Assembly: GCA_029378245.1 (NCBI GenBank)
Contig: JARKIF010000025.1
Coordinates: 310,001-374,000 of the forward strand
Source: Roridomyces roridus
Taxonomy: Eukaryota; Basidiomycota; Agaricomycetes; Agaricales; Mycenaceae
Direction: 5' to 3'
DNA length: 64,000 bases
Shown here: positions 35,830 to 46,508 of the stretch, piece by piece
Layout of the letters: each line of letters opens with the position of its first letter
Position numbering within the stretch: position 1 is the stretch's first letter
Notes under the pieces: generated by a model
Databases searched by the model: none
Told to the model about the DNA's origin: nothing
The model's input: only the letters and a program-made list of their open reading frames with translations
Program-made: the position numbers and the translations under genes

Positions 35830-36384
35830 CTAGCTGGAAACCTGCGACTGGGATGAGGATTGTTCCTCCACCTCGGCTTCCTCGATCAGCTCCTGCAAGA
35901 CCTCCCTCAACTTGTCGAGGTTATCGGTCCGTAAACCGTGTCTGCGCAGATGGAGCTCGAATTTAGAGGCAACATCGGCGACGTTGGCACATCCTGCTGC
36001 AAAGAGCCTCGAATACGTCGCGTCGTCGAGCGCATATTTCTGGCAAAACTTATCGAGGCTCATGTCGGGCAACAACGCCGTTTCTTCCGGGGACAACAGC
36101 GGCTCGTTGATACTGACCACCTCGCTGACTCCAGCCGCGCCGTCCTGAATGCCGCCTTGACCACCGGCGCCGCCTGTACCGCCTTGATTGCCATAGAATC
36201 AGTAAGTCCATTCAGCACTGTTGATTGCACGGCACGCACCGACAACACTGTCAAGACTGATTCCCTTTTGTGCGGCTAACTCTGGGTCAACCTGAGGCGC
36301 CGCACCGCGGCCGCCGTTGCCGCCGATTTTGCCGCCTTTGCCGCCTTCTCCACCCGTTCCTCCTGCAACCGAGATCAGATCCAT
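35830..36384 (-). CDS. Glycine-rich protein with C-terminal SAM-like helical domain (paralogue 2)
   Basis: A 165-aa protein from exons 36384-36240 and 36182-35830 (498 nt; 57-bp intron). N-terminal GGTGGEGGKGGKIGGNGG, then PQVDPELAAQKGISLDSVV, then a second block GGTGGAGGQGG that begins a new exon after a phase-1 intron splitting Gly. The C-terminal domain (EPLLSPEETALLPDMSLDKF, CQKYALDDATYSRL, LRRHGLRTDNLDKLREVL) aligns along its length with paralogue 1, including EPLL and LPDM-L-KFC. It ends in an acidic then Ser/Gln-rich tail. Tandem, same-strand arrangement points to local duplication. I infer a SAM-like adaptor; no experimental family is recalled with certainty. Confidence 0.8.
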
Positions 36385-37087
36385 GATGAACGAACTTTTT
36401 TCAAAGACAAACCATGGATCTGAATTGACGCTGACATCATCGAATGTGGTACTCGTTTGTGTGAGGTGTTTCTTGGAGTTGTCTGGATTCTGTGTTCGTT
36501 CTGGCTTACAGTCCTCAATTCTAAGCGTATTTATGTATTCTGAACACAAAAGGGATCCTTGTGCTCAACAGTCCTTGTTCGCGCCACGCTAGAACAATAG
36601 TACAATGCATGGGCCCGGGCCTGCGCGTGTTGCGGTGTACTCTCATGCGATCGCCGTCCTTGTATTCGCCTTGTATTCGATGACAAGCATTATTGTCCCT
36701 GTCCTCATGTATACGCCGAACATTCAACGGTGTGGGTCCAACAATCAGCCCCGGCATTCACGATAACGCTGATCCGCTCGGTTTCCATTTTCAACCATAC
36801 CATGTGGATGCCTGATAGAGTCGGTAGAGACATTGATTTTCTTGATTGGTCTGTAGGGTGAAATTCTCGAGCTTCCATTGCGAGTTGGAATCAAAGAAAT
36901 GAAAAAAGACAGCTTCCGTACCTGTACAGCCTAAATGCTCCCCATGGGGCTACGGTCGCGGTGGAATGAACCAAGATTCCTCGGGCAAGGAGCTTATAAC
37001 TAAGCCTGGAACAACCTGGCTCAAATGCCAGAGAGGAATGGGAATAGCAGAAGAAAAAATGGTCCTGGGGTGGAAATGGGGACTGGA

Positions 37088-37233
37088 CATCGACGGATTC
37101 GAACCGAGTATGACCTGAGAGGGCCGGTAGTTGTGCTGCTGAGGAAACATGGGCAGATTCCAGAACTCCGCTATGCCTAAACCTCACCCGCGATATCACA
37201 TTACCGTGGATGAACTCGTATGCCCAAGGCGCG
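37088..37233 (-). repeat. tRNA-like SINE, copy A
   Basis: Read on the minus strand it has an A-box-like GATATCGCGGGTGAGG and a B-box CGGTTCGAATCCG, and it shares several blocks with 44927-45060 (ACTCGTATGCCCAAGGC, CCTAAACCTCACCCGCGAT, TTCCAGAACTCCGC on the plus strand). The T-stem and acceptor do not pair as a functional tRNA would, so I call it a Pol III-type SINE rather than a tRNA gene. Confidence 0.5.
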
Positions 37234-37604
37234 TACTAGTGACGATTGTTGCTGTTGCGTACTTGAAAGGTCACTCGTCAACGGGCGATCTTGGCGGTTC
37301 AGGGAGAAAAGCGTCGGAATGCGCGCATTAACGGAGTGGCGATCGCGCGAGAACTGACGCAGGTAGTCTGAACTAAGCGCTGTGGTAAACAGGTGTGTCA
37401 GACCGGTTCAGTTCGGCGAGAACAAGAAAACTCACCCTGTGGCTAATGGAGAGATCCACATGTATCGTCTATTATTTCTGACAGCGAACCAGAGTAAAAA
37501 GGAGTGGTGGAGGGGGAGGGGCAAGATATGACACGTGGGACACTTGCATTCATCCTTGCCAGGGTATGTTCAAAGCCGTTGGGTGCTAATGGCTCTTTTG
37601 GCTC

Positions 37605-37690
37605 CTTTGGGATTCGAACCCACACGCCTAAGCATGGGGACCGGCATCACCGGTGATTACTTCGGCAGCTTTGTCCCTGTTTGGTTGGCA
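37605..37690 (-). repeat. Second tRNA-like repeat family, copy 1
   Basis: The minus strand has AGCTGCCGAAGTAATCACCG (A-box-like) followed by GTGGGTTCGAATCCCA (B-box). An inverted partial copy lacking the B-box is at about 41513-41570. It does not fold as a complete tRNA. Confidence 0.45.
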
Positions 37691-38152
37691 GGGCAGCTCG
37701 GTTCTAATTTTACACCGGCTTCAACTCTCTCCTGCTTCGTCGGATCGCTTTGTACCCGCAGAATAAAATCATCCTGAGACCCATTAGAATACATCTATCG
37801 TGCGGAATTTCCCGCATTTTAATCTGGAACAAAACTGTGGTCCATTTCCTCGAGTTTTGGGTATTTGCCTTCACAAGAAGTGCAAAAATGGAAAATCCGG
37901 CACGGTAGTCTTGTGAGGCAGCCAAATCTGAGCAACCTTTCTCCTGAGTCTGAGTGGATTGAGAAGGAATTGAGCAAACGATGGATGCTCTACATCAGCC
38001 ACCCAACACGTCAAGTCGCCGCCATCAAAAGCCAAATCAATCCTAGTCTCTTACCACGACGCGTCTTTCTCGGCTTTCCTCTCGCTCTACCTGCACTTCT
38101 GACGCGTTTATCTTCTCTCTACTCCTCCAACCCTCGATGATCGCTGCACTCA

Positions 38153-41100
38153 ATGCCCCAACGAACCAGACGGCAGGCTTTGGCCCTCCGTAATCTAAAT
38201 GGACGCGACACGACTCCCTCCGCCGATGACTCCGACGAGGGCGAAAACGACGTACCGGAGGAGCAGCACAACGTAGCCCAGCCCCGAAAATCACGAAAGA
38301 AGCCCTCTTTGCGAGACCAACTGACGGAGAGAGAAGCCCACATCCACCAATTGGAGTCCTCACTCTCGACTCTATCCGCTGACTTTGCACAACTCCAGAT
38401 CGATTTCGCTACGCTTTCCGACCAGAACAGGGTCCTTATTGATCAGAAAAACGACCTCACCCATGCTAATCGCGCGCTGAAATCACTTAAACGAAAGACG
38501 GATACATATGCTCGGAATGAATTGGTGCGGCGGAAGAAACGAATCAAACGGCTGGAGAACGACCGTGGTGTGTCTAACGACCAGCATTCTCTCGATATGG
38601 ACGGAATGCAGGATGCTATTGAGGAAGGAGAGTCCCGGATCCGCGAACTCGAGCGGGACCTGGCCGTTGCCACTACCGAGCTTTCATGCCGCGACAAACA
38701 CATCCTCTCCCTCCAATCCACCATCCGCGAAAAACAATCCAGCCTCACTTCCACCCGACAACGAGTCTATATGTTCCAGAAGCAAGCCCAGCGCGCCAAA
38801 CTGTCCTTGGCCGCCGTCCGAAAATCCTATAAAGCCTTAAAAACCTGGCATCCCATGAAACACGGACAATACACGTCGAAGGCTCGGCAGCTTGCTCGAA
38901 AGCTCACTTGGACTGGTACTGCTGCCGAAAAGCTGGCGTATGCAGTAGAGAGCTGCGCCGAGGCTTTTGGTATCGGGCTCTCTCGTAACTTCATGAGTGC
39001 ACGAACCGTTGAACGTGCGAATGATGAAGGCGGGAAATATGGAGAGTTGCAACTTGGGCGGGAAATTGCAGAGGCACCAGGCAAGTACCTGGTTTTTCAA
39101 CAACCGCCGAGTCTGATCAGAGATAGGCTTCATTGAAAGTTCTGACAGTACTACTCATCGTGGTATGACGGTTGAATGTCGACATATCACGCTCCCCACC
39201 CCTTCCTACGCTCCCGGTGTCGACGACAACGATCAAAGCACTTGGTCCTATGAGACTCGTTTCGTTGAGGTGGCTCAGGCACTCGACCACACTGCGCAGA
39301 GCCAATTCGAGGGCACGAAGGAAGTCGCCAATCGTCTAGCTGACTTGTATAACCGGAGTCCTCTCTCAGAGCAGGAACGACGCACCATCGACAAGAATGA
39401 TTATTGGAGGAAGAAGATGGGTGAATGCCGAGATCACGCCTCTGATGGAAAGAAGGCATTCGAGCTCTCGGCAGCGCACAAGAAGAATATTATTGTCGAG
39501 GATTTAGGACGCGCCGCAATAGAAGACGATGCGGATACGTCTGGGATTCTGCTCGCGATGTTGAATATGACGGACGACGATCTCATGGACGTTGGGCAGA
39601 TATCCGAGCCAGAGCTTCGCGCACTGTGAGCATTATCATCTTTGCTCAGTCCCACATATAGACCGCTCATGGATTCTAGATCCGATGAAGCTCGAAACGC
39701 CCTGGAAACTCAGGCCCTGGAACGAAAATTAGGAGAGGAACGCTTCAATAAACTCACGCCGGAGCAGCAGAAGGATGCTTCGACCCACGTCTTTGGCGGC
39801 TGCTGCAGCCACAAAGATATGAACGTCGTGAAATACGGGTATCGCGCCATCCAAGCGGTGTACGCCACTAACGATATACCCGCTCCAGTTCTCCTCGCAA
39901 ATAAAGCCAACACCGCGATAATTGAACTCGGATCGGACTCTGACAGTGCAGCTGTACAAAAAGCCGTCGACTCGAGCACCTCAGGTGCAATCAAATTACT
40001 CCAACTCCTGGGCTCCCTTTTGCGCCACAAGGACCGCGAGCGAGGATACCAAGAACGCGCCGCAATCTACCTGCACGAGCGCAAGCTGGAGTTGTATGGC
40101 GTCGACGAGACTGGTGAATTTCCGGATGTCTCAAACAACAGATACAACTGCTATACCAAAGGCGCTCGAGAAGTTGTCTGCTTCCATGGAATCATTGTCG
40201 AGCTCATCACCGACATTGTTGACTCCAAAACGCAGAGCGGGCAGGAGAACCACGTTGAAAAGAACATCCTCAAGGGCCTAAACTGCGCGGCGACGATGAC
40301 CGAACTCGTGGCGTTGGCTCTTTATGGGACTTCGGTCTCCGAGCACTACATGGCGGCGGTTCGCGGGACGAAGGAGAGACCCATCAACATGCTCTCGCTA
40401 ACTCCCCTCCATCGCAAACTCCCCGAATTCTGCGCTCAAGTAGCGGCAGATCCCAGGATTCTTCTCGACGCCACGGCTACTCATGACCAACTCACCATTA
40501 CGGGACGCCCCATCCACGATACCCTTCTACTTGAATCGGTTAAACAGCTACTTCCCGATCTTCCTCATTTCGATATCATTGTTTCCGCTATGTTCTCCGG
40601 TTGCAACACCGGCTGGATCCACTTCACTCCGGAGTTCAAAATTGGTGGCACATTTGACTGTCTGACTCCCGCGCAACGCGCTTCCCTTTTCATCCCCACA
40701 ACAAATGACCCCAACGAAGGCGGCCTCGGCACGTACCGGAATTATATGAAGGTCCATTGCAATAGCACGGCGCAGTCTTTCAGCAACGAAACGCGCGTTC
40801 AGCGCAATAATACGGAGGCGTTCATCGTGAAAGTGTGTGATGAGGCAGTGGAGAAATTTGTCATGCGGGAAGTGCGCAAGGATGGGACGCGTGGCGTGCG
40901 AGCGAAGTTCAAGCGTGCTTGGTATGAGAAGCAGCGGGAGAAGGCCGCGGCGGGGCGGAAGCGTCGAGCGAAGACTGCTGCGCGGAAGAAGGCTGCTGCT
41001 GTGCGTCTGGCGGCAATCAAGTTGGAGTTGGATATGAAGAAGATCGAGAAGATGACGTCGGAGGCGCTGAAGGACCAGCTTTCGGTCTACAAGAATGTTC

Positions 41101-41374
41101 TAAATGACGAGGAGTTGGTGAAGAAGCGCTGGAAAGACATGACCACCGTCGCCGTGCGCAGACAATTGGTATTGGACGCCCGTCTGCGTGAACTCGCACG
41201 GTGGTAATCTGACTCGGCTACTGGTATGAATCCGGTCTAACAATCTCACACAGGGAGACGATTGATAAGCCTCGCCCCGAAGCTTTAAATGTCATGTCTG
41301 AAAGCCCCGCCGTCGACGAATATGGGTTCTCGGAGGAGGAGGATGGTGAATGGGAATTTGATGACGACGTATAA
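38153..41374 (+). CDS. 1023-aa coiled-coil protein of a repeated agaricomycete family
   Basis: Four exons (38153-39080, 39127-39625, 39680-41203, 41254-41374; 3072 nt). The first intron has a GC donor (GCAAGT). Residues about 45-215 form a long coiled coil (LTEREAHIHQLESSLSTLSA onwards). Then come FMSARTVERANDEGGKYGEL and SSDSTTHRGMTVECRHITL, FEGTKEVANRLADLYN, FGGCCSHKDMNVVKYGYRAI, FPDVSNNRYNCYTKGA and ELVALALYGTSVSEHYM, which I recognise as the conserved spine of a protein family present in many copies in agaricomycete genomes. The Cys-Cys-His motif and scattered Asp residues are suggestive of a nuclease- or transposase-like fold, but this is unproven. C-terminus: Lys/Arg-rich helix, then an acidic end (EEEDGEWEFDDD). 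All splice sites and frames are intact, so this copy may be active or host-retained. Confidence 0.85.
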
Positions 41375-41621
41375 CTCTGATGTTGTTTCGCTAATCCTGT
41401 TTTTTTTGCTTGATTCACGTTGCCCTGGATAGAATAAAGACTTGATCCACCAAAAGTATGTCAAAATTATGTCTGTGGAAAGCAGGACAGGATGGAACAT
41501 GGAATTGTTGGCGTGATCGGGGACCAAACAGGTACAAAGCTGCCGAAGTAATCACCGGTGATGCCGGTCCCCATGAGTCACTCCGTGCTCGTCCATCTGG
41601 CTTTACTCCCTGCGCTCCTCC
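41375..41621. other. Short intergenic gap with inverted repeat copy
   Basis: It contains the partial inverted copy (about 41513-41570) of the repeat at 37605-37690, including GCTGCCGAAGTAATCACCGG. Confidence 0.5.
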
Positions 41622-44086
41622 ATGTTCAGCAAGTGCACCGACGTCACAATCCATGGAGGAAACTTTCAGAATGTCTCGCTGTCGGGGGATAACGGGTCCC
41701 GAGGTGCGCCTCATTGTAATTTGTCCAGCTGCCCGACGCAGCTAACCTCTTGGAAAGGCCTGGATATTCTCCATAGACATGCCGCACTGGAGGCTTTGTA
41801 TGACTCGGCCGAAAGCTTTCCTCAACCACGATGCCATCCGGAGACACGCATCGAGTTTCTGGCCAAGTTATCGCGCCAAACATGGGACCCAGCGACCCGC
41901 GTACTGTGGCTTCACGGACCTGCTGGGGCGGGAAAATCTGCTGTGATGCAGACACTTTGCCAAAGCCTCAAGAACGCGGGGAAGCTGGGTGGAAGCTACT
42001 TCTTCAAACGAAACCACCCGAGCCGTGGCAGCGGGAGGGTTCTTTTCGCTACTCTTGCGTACCAACTCGCCATTTTCGACCGCGATCTGGGCATTCGGGT
42101 TTCGGAGATTCTGGAGACTAACCCTTCACTGGTCGCTGCTTCCATCGCTTCTCAATTGCAGGAACTCGTTGTTAAACCCTGCTCCTCGGCGGAACACTGT
42201 ACGCCGCGGATCCTCCTGGTCGACGGACTCGACGAGTGCGACGGAATTGCAATTCAGCAGGAAATATTGCACTCCATTTTCCAGATCTTCTTTACACACG
42301 CTCATCCCCTCAAGATTGTCATCGCTAGCCGTCCCGAACCAGACATCCGAGCAGTATTCGATGACAACGCGTTCGACAGCCTGCATATCACCAATATCGA
42401 ACAGTCATTCGCGGATGTGGAGACGTTCCTTTGTCGAGAATTCGCTCGCATCCACAGGGAACATCACACCATGTTGCGTGTCCCTTTGCCATGGCCATCC
42501 ACGCATATTCTGCGAAGATTGGTTCGGAAATCGTCGGGATACTTCATCTACGCGGCCACCATCATCAAATTCGTGGATGACAAGGACTTTCGACCCACCG
42601 ACCAACTGGCGATGATACTGGATTCCTCCCCCGATTCCGACGCTGTAATCTGTGCGGCGCTGGACTCCTCCCCCGATTCCGACGCGTTACCCTATGCGGC
42701 GCTGGACAGATTGTACCTCCAGATTCTTTCCCAGGTCCCAGAGAGGTCACGCAAACGCCTTCTCGCCATTCTCGCTGTTATTTTCACATACCCCTTCAAT
42801 TTCTCGATCCGTCGCATCGAGCAAACATTCGATCTCGAATATGGTGATGTCCATCTGACATTACGCAGATTGCACTCCGTCCTTGATGTGCCCTTTAACT
42901 CTCATTATCCAATTACGCCTTTCCACGCGTCGTTCGGCGACTTTTTACTCACTCAATCTCGGTCATCTATGTTCCATCTTAATGCGCAAGAAAGGTTCAG
43001 TGTTGCACGTGCTTTACTGCGTGTCTATTCGCGTCCACGCAAGGATTATCCTTTCTGGTACGTGGCTGAATTTTTATTTCCACTTAGCAAATCTCAAGGC
43101 ATTCATGAAGGGACCAAAAAATCATTGCCCAGTTTTTCAAGTACCTGACATCACTGGAACCGTCACTGGCTCAATGCGCAGAACTCCTTCCCCTTCTCCT
43201 TCAGTTCAATTGGGATTTCTTCTTTCTTCAAAACTATAGGATTGACGGTCAGATATCAAACATGCTAGATTGGCTGAAAGTGAGCATGGAACTTTCCTCA
43301 TTTTGTTCATCTATACAAACACATCAGATAGAAATTCCCTGCCAATTCACCCGAGCTTGAAAATATCATACACCTCTGGAAATGTGCAGAATGGATGTGT
43401 CAGGCCATTGCTATATCCAGCAAAGGCTTGGGCTGTCCTTCCGAGTTGCCTGATTTTTTGGCGCACACTCCTCAACTGCAACAAATCCTGGCAGTTATCT
43501 CATCCAGTGTGTCAGGACCCCATCGGTCGCCCTGCCATATTCTTCTCCAACCCCGGATCCTTTTGGATCTCTCTTGGGATGACATCTTCAGGTCATTAGC
43601 GCTATTGCGATCCATCTACCCGGACGAAAACCGACTTCCTCAATTCCCTTGGACGCATCTGCGAGGTGTTCTTGACCGCGATGCTGTAGCACACGGCTAT
43701 GTTTCTCTGCTTCGGAAAATGACCGACAGAGAATTACCGTATAATGCCATCTGGTATGTCTGTACCTTCCAGTCATTAATGCGGCGGGTAACCAATTGAA
43801 TATTCTAGGCCCAGTTTGCCGGATATCGGATATCCGTGCATATTTGTCACACGAGGACCTATCTCTTGATGCAAAGCTAGTACAGGAGCTTGCTCTCATT
43901 ACGGCTCCCAAAGACCTCCTCATCTCGACTCATCATAGTGTTTACCATATATTCGCCCGTTATCTGGAGCGCTTTCGCCATCCAACTGCGCAACAACCCC
44001 CCAGTGGTTGTGAAGTCTCAGAAGAGCTGATCTCACGATGGGAGGACTGGAGCAGGGGGGTCCATCAACTTGACCGGGACACATGA
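41622..44086 (+). CDS. NACHT-type NTPase, NLR-like
   Basis: A STAND P-loop NTPase of the fungal NLR-like group, usually linked to non-self recognition and cell death. Exons 41622-43057, 43111-43279, 43332-43761 and 43809-44086 (2313 nt, 770 aa). The N-terminus MFSKCTDVTIHGGNFQNV is the GG-x-F motif common at the start of agaricomycete NACHT proteins. Walker A is GPAGAGKS (about 99-106), Walker B ILLVDGLDEC (about 197-206), then IVIASRPEPDIR (sensor region) and GYFIYAATIIKFV. A 14-codon tandem duplication lies at 42618-42701. The C-terminal region (FFKYLTSLEPSLAQC..., LDWLKKFPANSPELENIIHL) continues into VCRISDIRAYLSHEDLSLDA; I chose the donor at 43762 over 43754 because it keeps this conserved tail in frame. 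No WD40, TPR or ankyrin sensor is present. Confidence 0.88.
42618..42701 (+). repeat. Tandem 42-bp duplication inside the NACHT gene
   Basis: Two adjacent units encode LDSSPDSDAVICAA and LDSSPDSDALPYAA. The first half of each unit is almost identical. The duplication keeps frame and sits between the NTPase and the C-terminal helical part. Confidence 0.9.
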
Positions 44087-44260
44087 CATTTTCTTACTAT
44101 TTTCACATATGCATTGCGTACATACTATGCACCTAAAATTCAAGTCGCCATGATTCGTGAAATCGATCTAGCCTCGCAGGTTCTCGTGGTGAGGGTTGCC
44201 ACAAGGAGTTTGCGCATATTGGACGGATGGAACTAATGAATACCCACATTCAACGAATTT
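44087..44260. other. Short 3' flank of the NACHT gene
   Basis: No feature recognised. Confidence 0.4.
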
Positions 44261-44533
44261 AAGTAATCCGCAGGGATCCCTCCCCACCTTCTCCCCGGCC
44301 CTCGGGCCGATTGGGACGAAACAGGTGAGTTCGTAGCCCCACACTGTTGCTTGCCGCTTCGTGCCTTGTGCATTTCCCTGGGCGGTGGGTACTCTTTCTC
44401 TCCTTGGAGGGCTGAGCCCCTTCATTCTTACGAGAGGCGGAGGTTAACCTATTGTTAATTGTCCAACTTTGCCCGTCTACGACGGGCGACCGAAAGGTCC
44501 GTACCACCAAAAAAAAAAAAAGTAATCCACAGG
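44261..44533 (+). mobile_element. A-tailed retroposed sequence with 14-bp target duplication
   Basis: AAGTAATCCGCAGG (44261-44274) and AAGTAATCCACAGG (44520-44533) flank about 234 bp that ends in an A12 run (44509-44520). The layout is that of a LINE-mobilised SINE or RNA retrocopy. Its 3' end can form two hairpins: CCCGTCTACGACGGG and GACCGAAAGGTC with a GAAA loop. I do not recognise the source RNA, and A/B boxes are weak. Confidence 0.75.
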
Positions 44534-45285
44534 AAACTTGACAGCTCTGAACTCACCTCATAAACATTCGCAATGCACCCAAGCGGAACAGAGGCGCAAC
44601 GGATCTATTCGTTTTCAGGGCAGTGACTTCCCAACTTGCACAGCTGGAGTAGAAAAATAAAAATAAAAAATAAAATGCCAGGTCCAACTTGGGCCCCCGA
44701 ATGGAATTGAACCGTACTCCTGTCAACTGTCGCGGTGAGCAGTGAGTGCCCGCAGGAAACTTGTGATGCCCTGGTTCAGATTCGAATACAGAAGTACTCG
44801 AGTCCTCCTCCCTTCATTGCAGAGGAGAATCAAAGCCACACTCTGGATCTGTCCATCCATTATCCCAACAGGGATAATCTATTGGCAAACAATATGATTC
44901 TCTAATGAAAGTGGCCATTGGGCACCGACGGAATCGAACCGAGTATGACCCCGCTGAGAAAGCCCGTGAGTGATGGGTTCCATGAGCACATTCCAGAACT
45001 CCGCAGTGTCTAAACCTCACCCACGATACCACACCTGAACTCGTATGCCCAAGGCACGGTATAATGATTGCTGATGAGATTGTTTCAAATTACGAGAACT
45101 TACTTGCTAAGTTCTCGTGCTTTTAAAATCTCGTCAGGCCAGAATCTGGACAACTTTTTCTGTCTGTTCCACTTTTGATGAGGGTGGCAGTGCTCTTTCC
45201 TTTTTCGCGGCTACAATCACTGATTTTGACAGCTGTGATCACCACAGATTTCCTTTCTCTCTGGGACCTACAGTCGCTCACGTAT
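44534..45285. other. Repeat-rich intergenic sequence with SINE copy B
   Basis: It includes the tRNA-like SINE copy at 44927-45060. The stretch 45175-45260 (ACAATCACTGATTTTGACAG) is similar to the reverse strand of 57505-57545, so it belongs to a further repeat family. No gene is supported. Confidence 0.45.
44927..45060 (-). repeat. tRNA-like SINE, copy B
   Basis: The minus strand carries GTGGTATCGTGGG (A-box-like) and CGGTTCGATTCCG (B-box). It shares blocks in the same order with copy A at 37088-37233, with about 20-30% difference by eye. Confidence 0.5.
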
Positions 45286-45729
45286 TAGATGGGTTGTGAA
45301 AAAGCCGCGCGGCTTTTTATGGCATTGTGCAAAGCCGCGTGCGGCTTTGTGTCAGTGGCTATTTCTCATGTACACGGCCTCCGATGCCGCACGCCATGCC
45401 GAGAGAGTGCCGAACACGGCCTGTCTTCGTCCACGGCGAGTGTGGAGCCCATGTGAAGCAAGACTTGATGAATTGCGCTTGGACACCATGCTGAGGTCAT
45501 GGTGGAGCTCTTCCCGATTGTCGTGAGAAGTGCTTCCTGTGGGCGGTCTCATTTGATCCGGCACTCGGCAAGATGGATAATCACTCGCGGGATGAGATAA
45601 TTTGATCCGATGTCCATCACCAGTCCATCAGCAGTACATTTCTTGTGCGGCTTTGCACAATGCCAAAAAGCCGCACAGAGCCGCATGCGGCTCATGCGGC
45701 TTTTGCCAAGCTTTTGCAAAACCCACCTA
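45286..45729. mobile_element. MITE-like element rich in AAGCCGC, hAT-like termini
   Basis: The ends read TAGATGGGTTGTGAAAAAGC and, inverted, TAGGTGGGTTTTGCAAAAGC. Inside these, GCGGCTTTTTxGGCATTGTG-type sequence is mirrored at both sides. The flanking 8-mers (TCACGTAT and TTGACCTG) do not match, so the target duplication is lost or the element was rearranged. Confidence 0.55.
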
Positions 45730-46500
45730 TTGACCTGGAAATTTGCGAGGACACTCCTGGTAGCTCAACTTGGAGTTTGTTGACCAAGGTTGAGGCCTCA
45801 TTCCCACTATTGGATGTGACATCTCTGATTTACTTACTCTGTGTGATCAGCCCATTCTAGGCTCACTGAACACCCGGGATCTTTGGTTTGTGGGTAGGCT
45901 TGAGTCGGGGAGTATACTGTTACTCAGGGCACCTTCCACAAAAAAATAGAAAAATTACATGCATCCAACATGACACCCACTCTGTGTGGATGCATGTATA
46001 CATCAACACTGATTTATTTGTGCTTCCCGACCACAGATTGGTTTTTTTTCTGCCAGTTGTGGACTCAGTGGCTGCTCCCCATGCTGTTTATCCTGGCTTA
46101 TTTCCTCACTGCTCACCACGGTAAGTATCATGAGATTCAGAACCTGGGGTCCCGTTGTCAGAGATCATCCACTTGCAATCTATGATCAGTGCCAGTCTGC
46201 TGATGAGCCGGCTTGGCAGTGTAAGAAACGCTGACTGCAGGAATGCATGCCCAAACTGTTAGTTGAACTGTCAAGGACCTTGTTGTGTACTTTCAATGAT
46301 CCAGTGGCATATATCCAATGCTCTTCTGATCGATTCCGAGTCCTACTCAAGTATTGTCTTCCAATTCTGTTCAGTTTTTCAACCACTGCTGTGAAGCTGC
46401 AAAATGAACTTGAAGTTTGGAAGGGTCAAGGATATCAGAACAGATGGGTCACACTTGTCACATCACAGCGAGTCGGATTCTCTACACAGCCACAGATCTA
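45730..46500. other. Intergenic sequence
   Basis: A plus-strand frame at 46247-46500 (YIQCSSDRFRVLLKYCLPIL) is faintly protein-like and may be a decayed element remnant. No model is supported. Confidence 0.3.
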
Positions 46501-46508
46501 CATTGCAC

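Larger units (their letters stand above)
36385..38152. other. Intergenic region containing tRNA-like SINE copies
   Basis: Apart from the SINE-like pieces at 37088-37233 and 37605-37690, I see no supported gene. About 250 bp before 38153 is AT-mixed sequence without a clear TATA box. Confidence 0.4.

Noticed and set aside
37088..37233. Intron-containing functional tRNA
   Set aside because: A- and B-box-like sequences exist, but T-stem and acceptor stem do not pair; a SINE is more likely.
43754..43808. 55-bp intron variant for the last NACHT intron
   Set aside because: It is a valid GT-AG pair but leads to an early stop; donor 43762 keeps a 90-residue conserved tail in frame.
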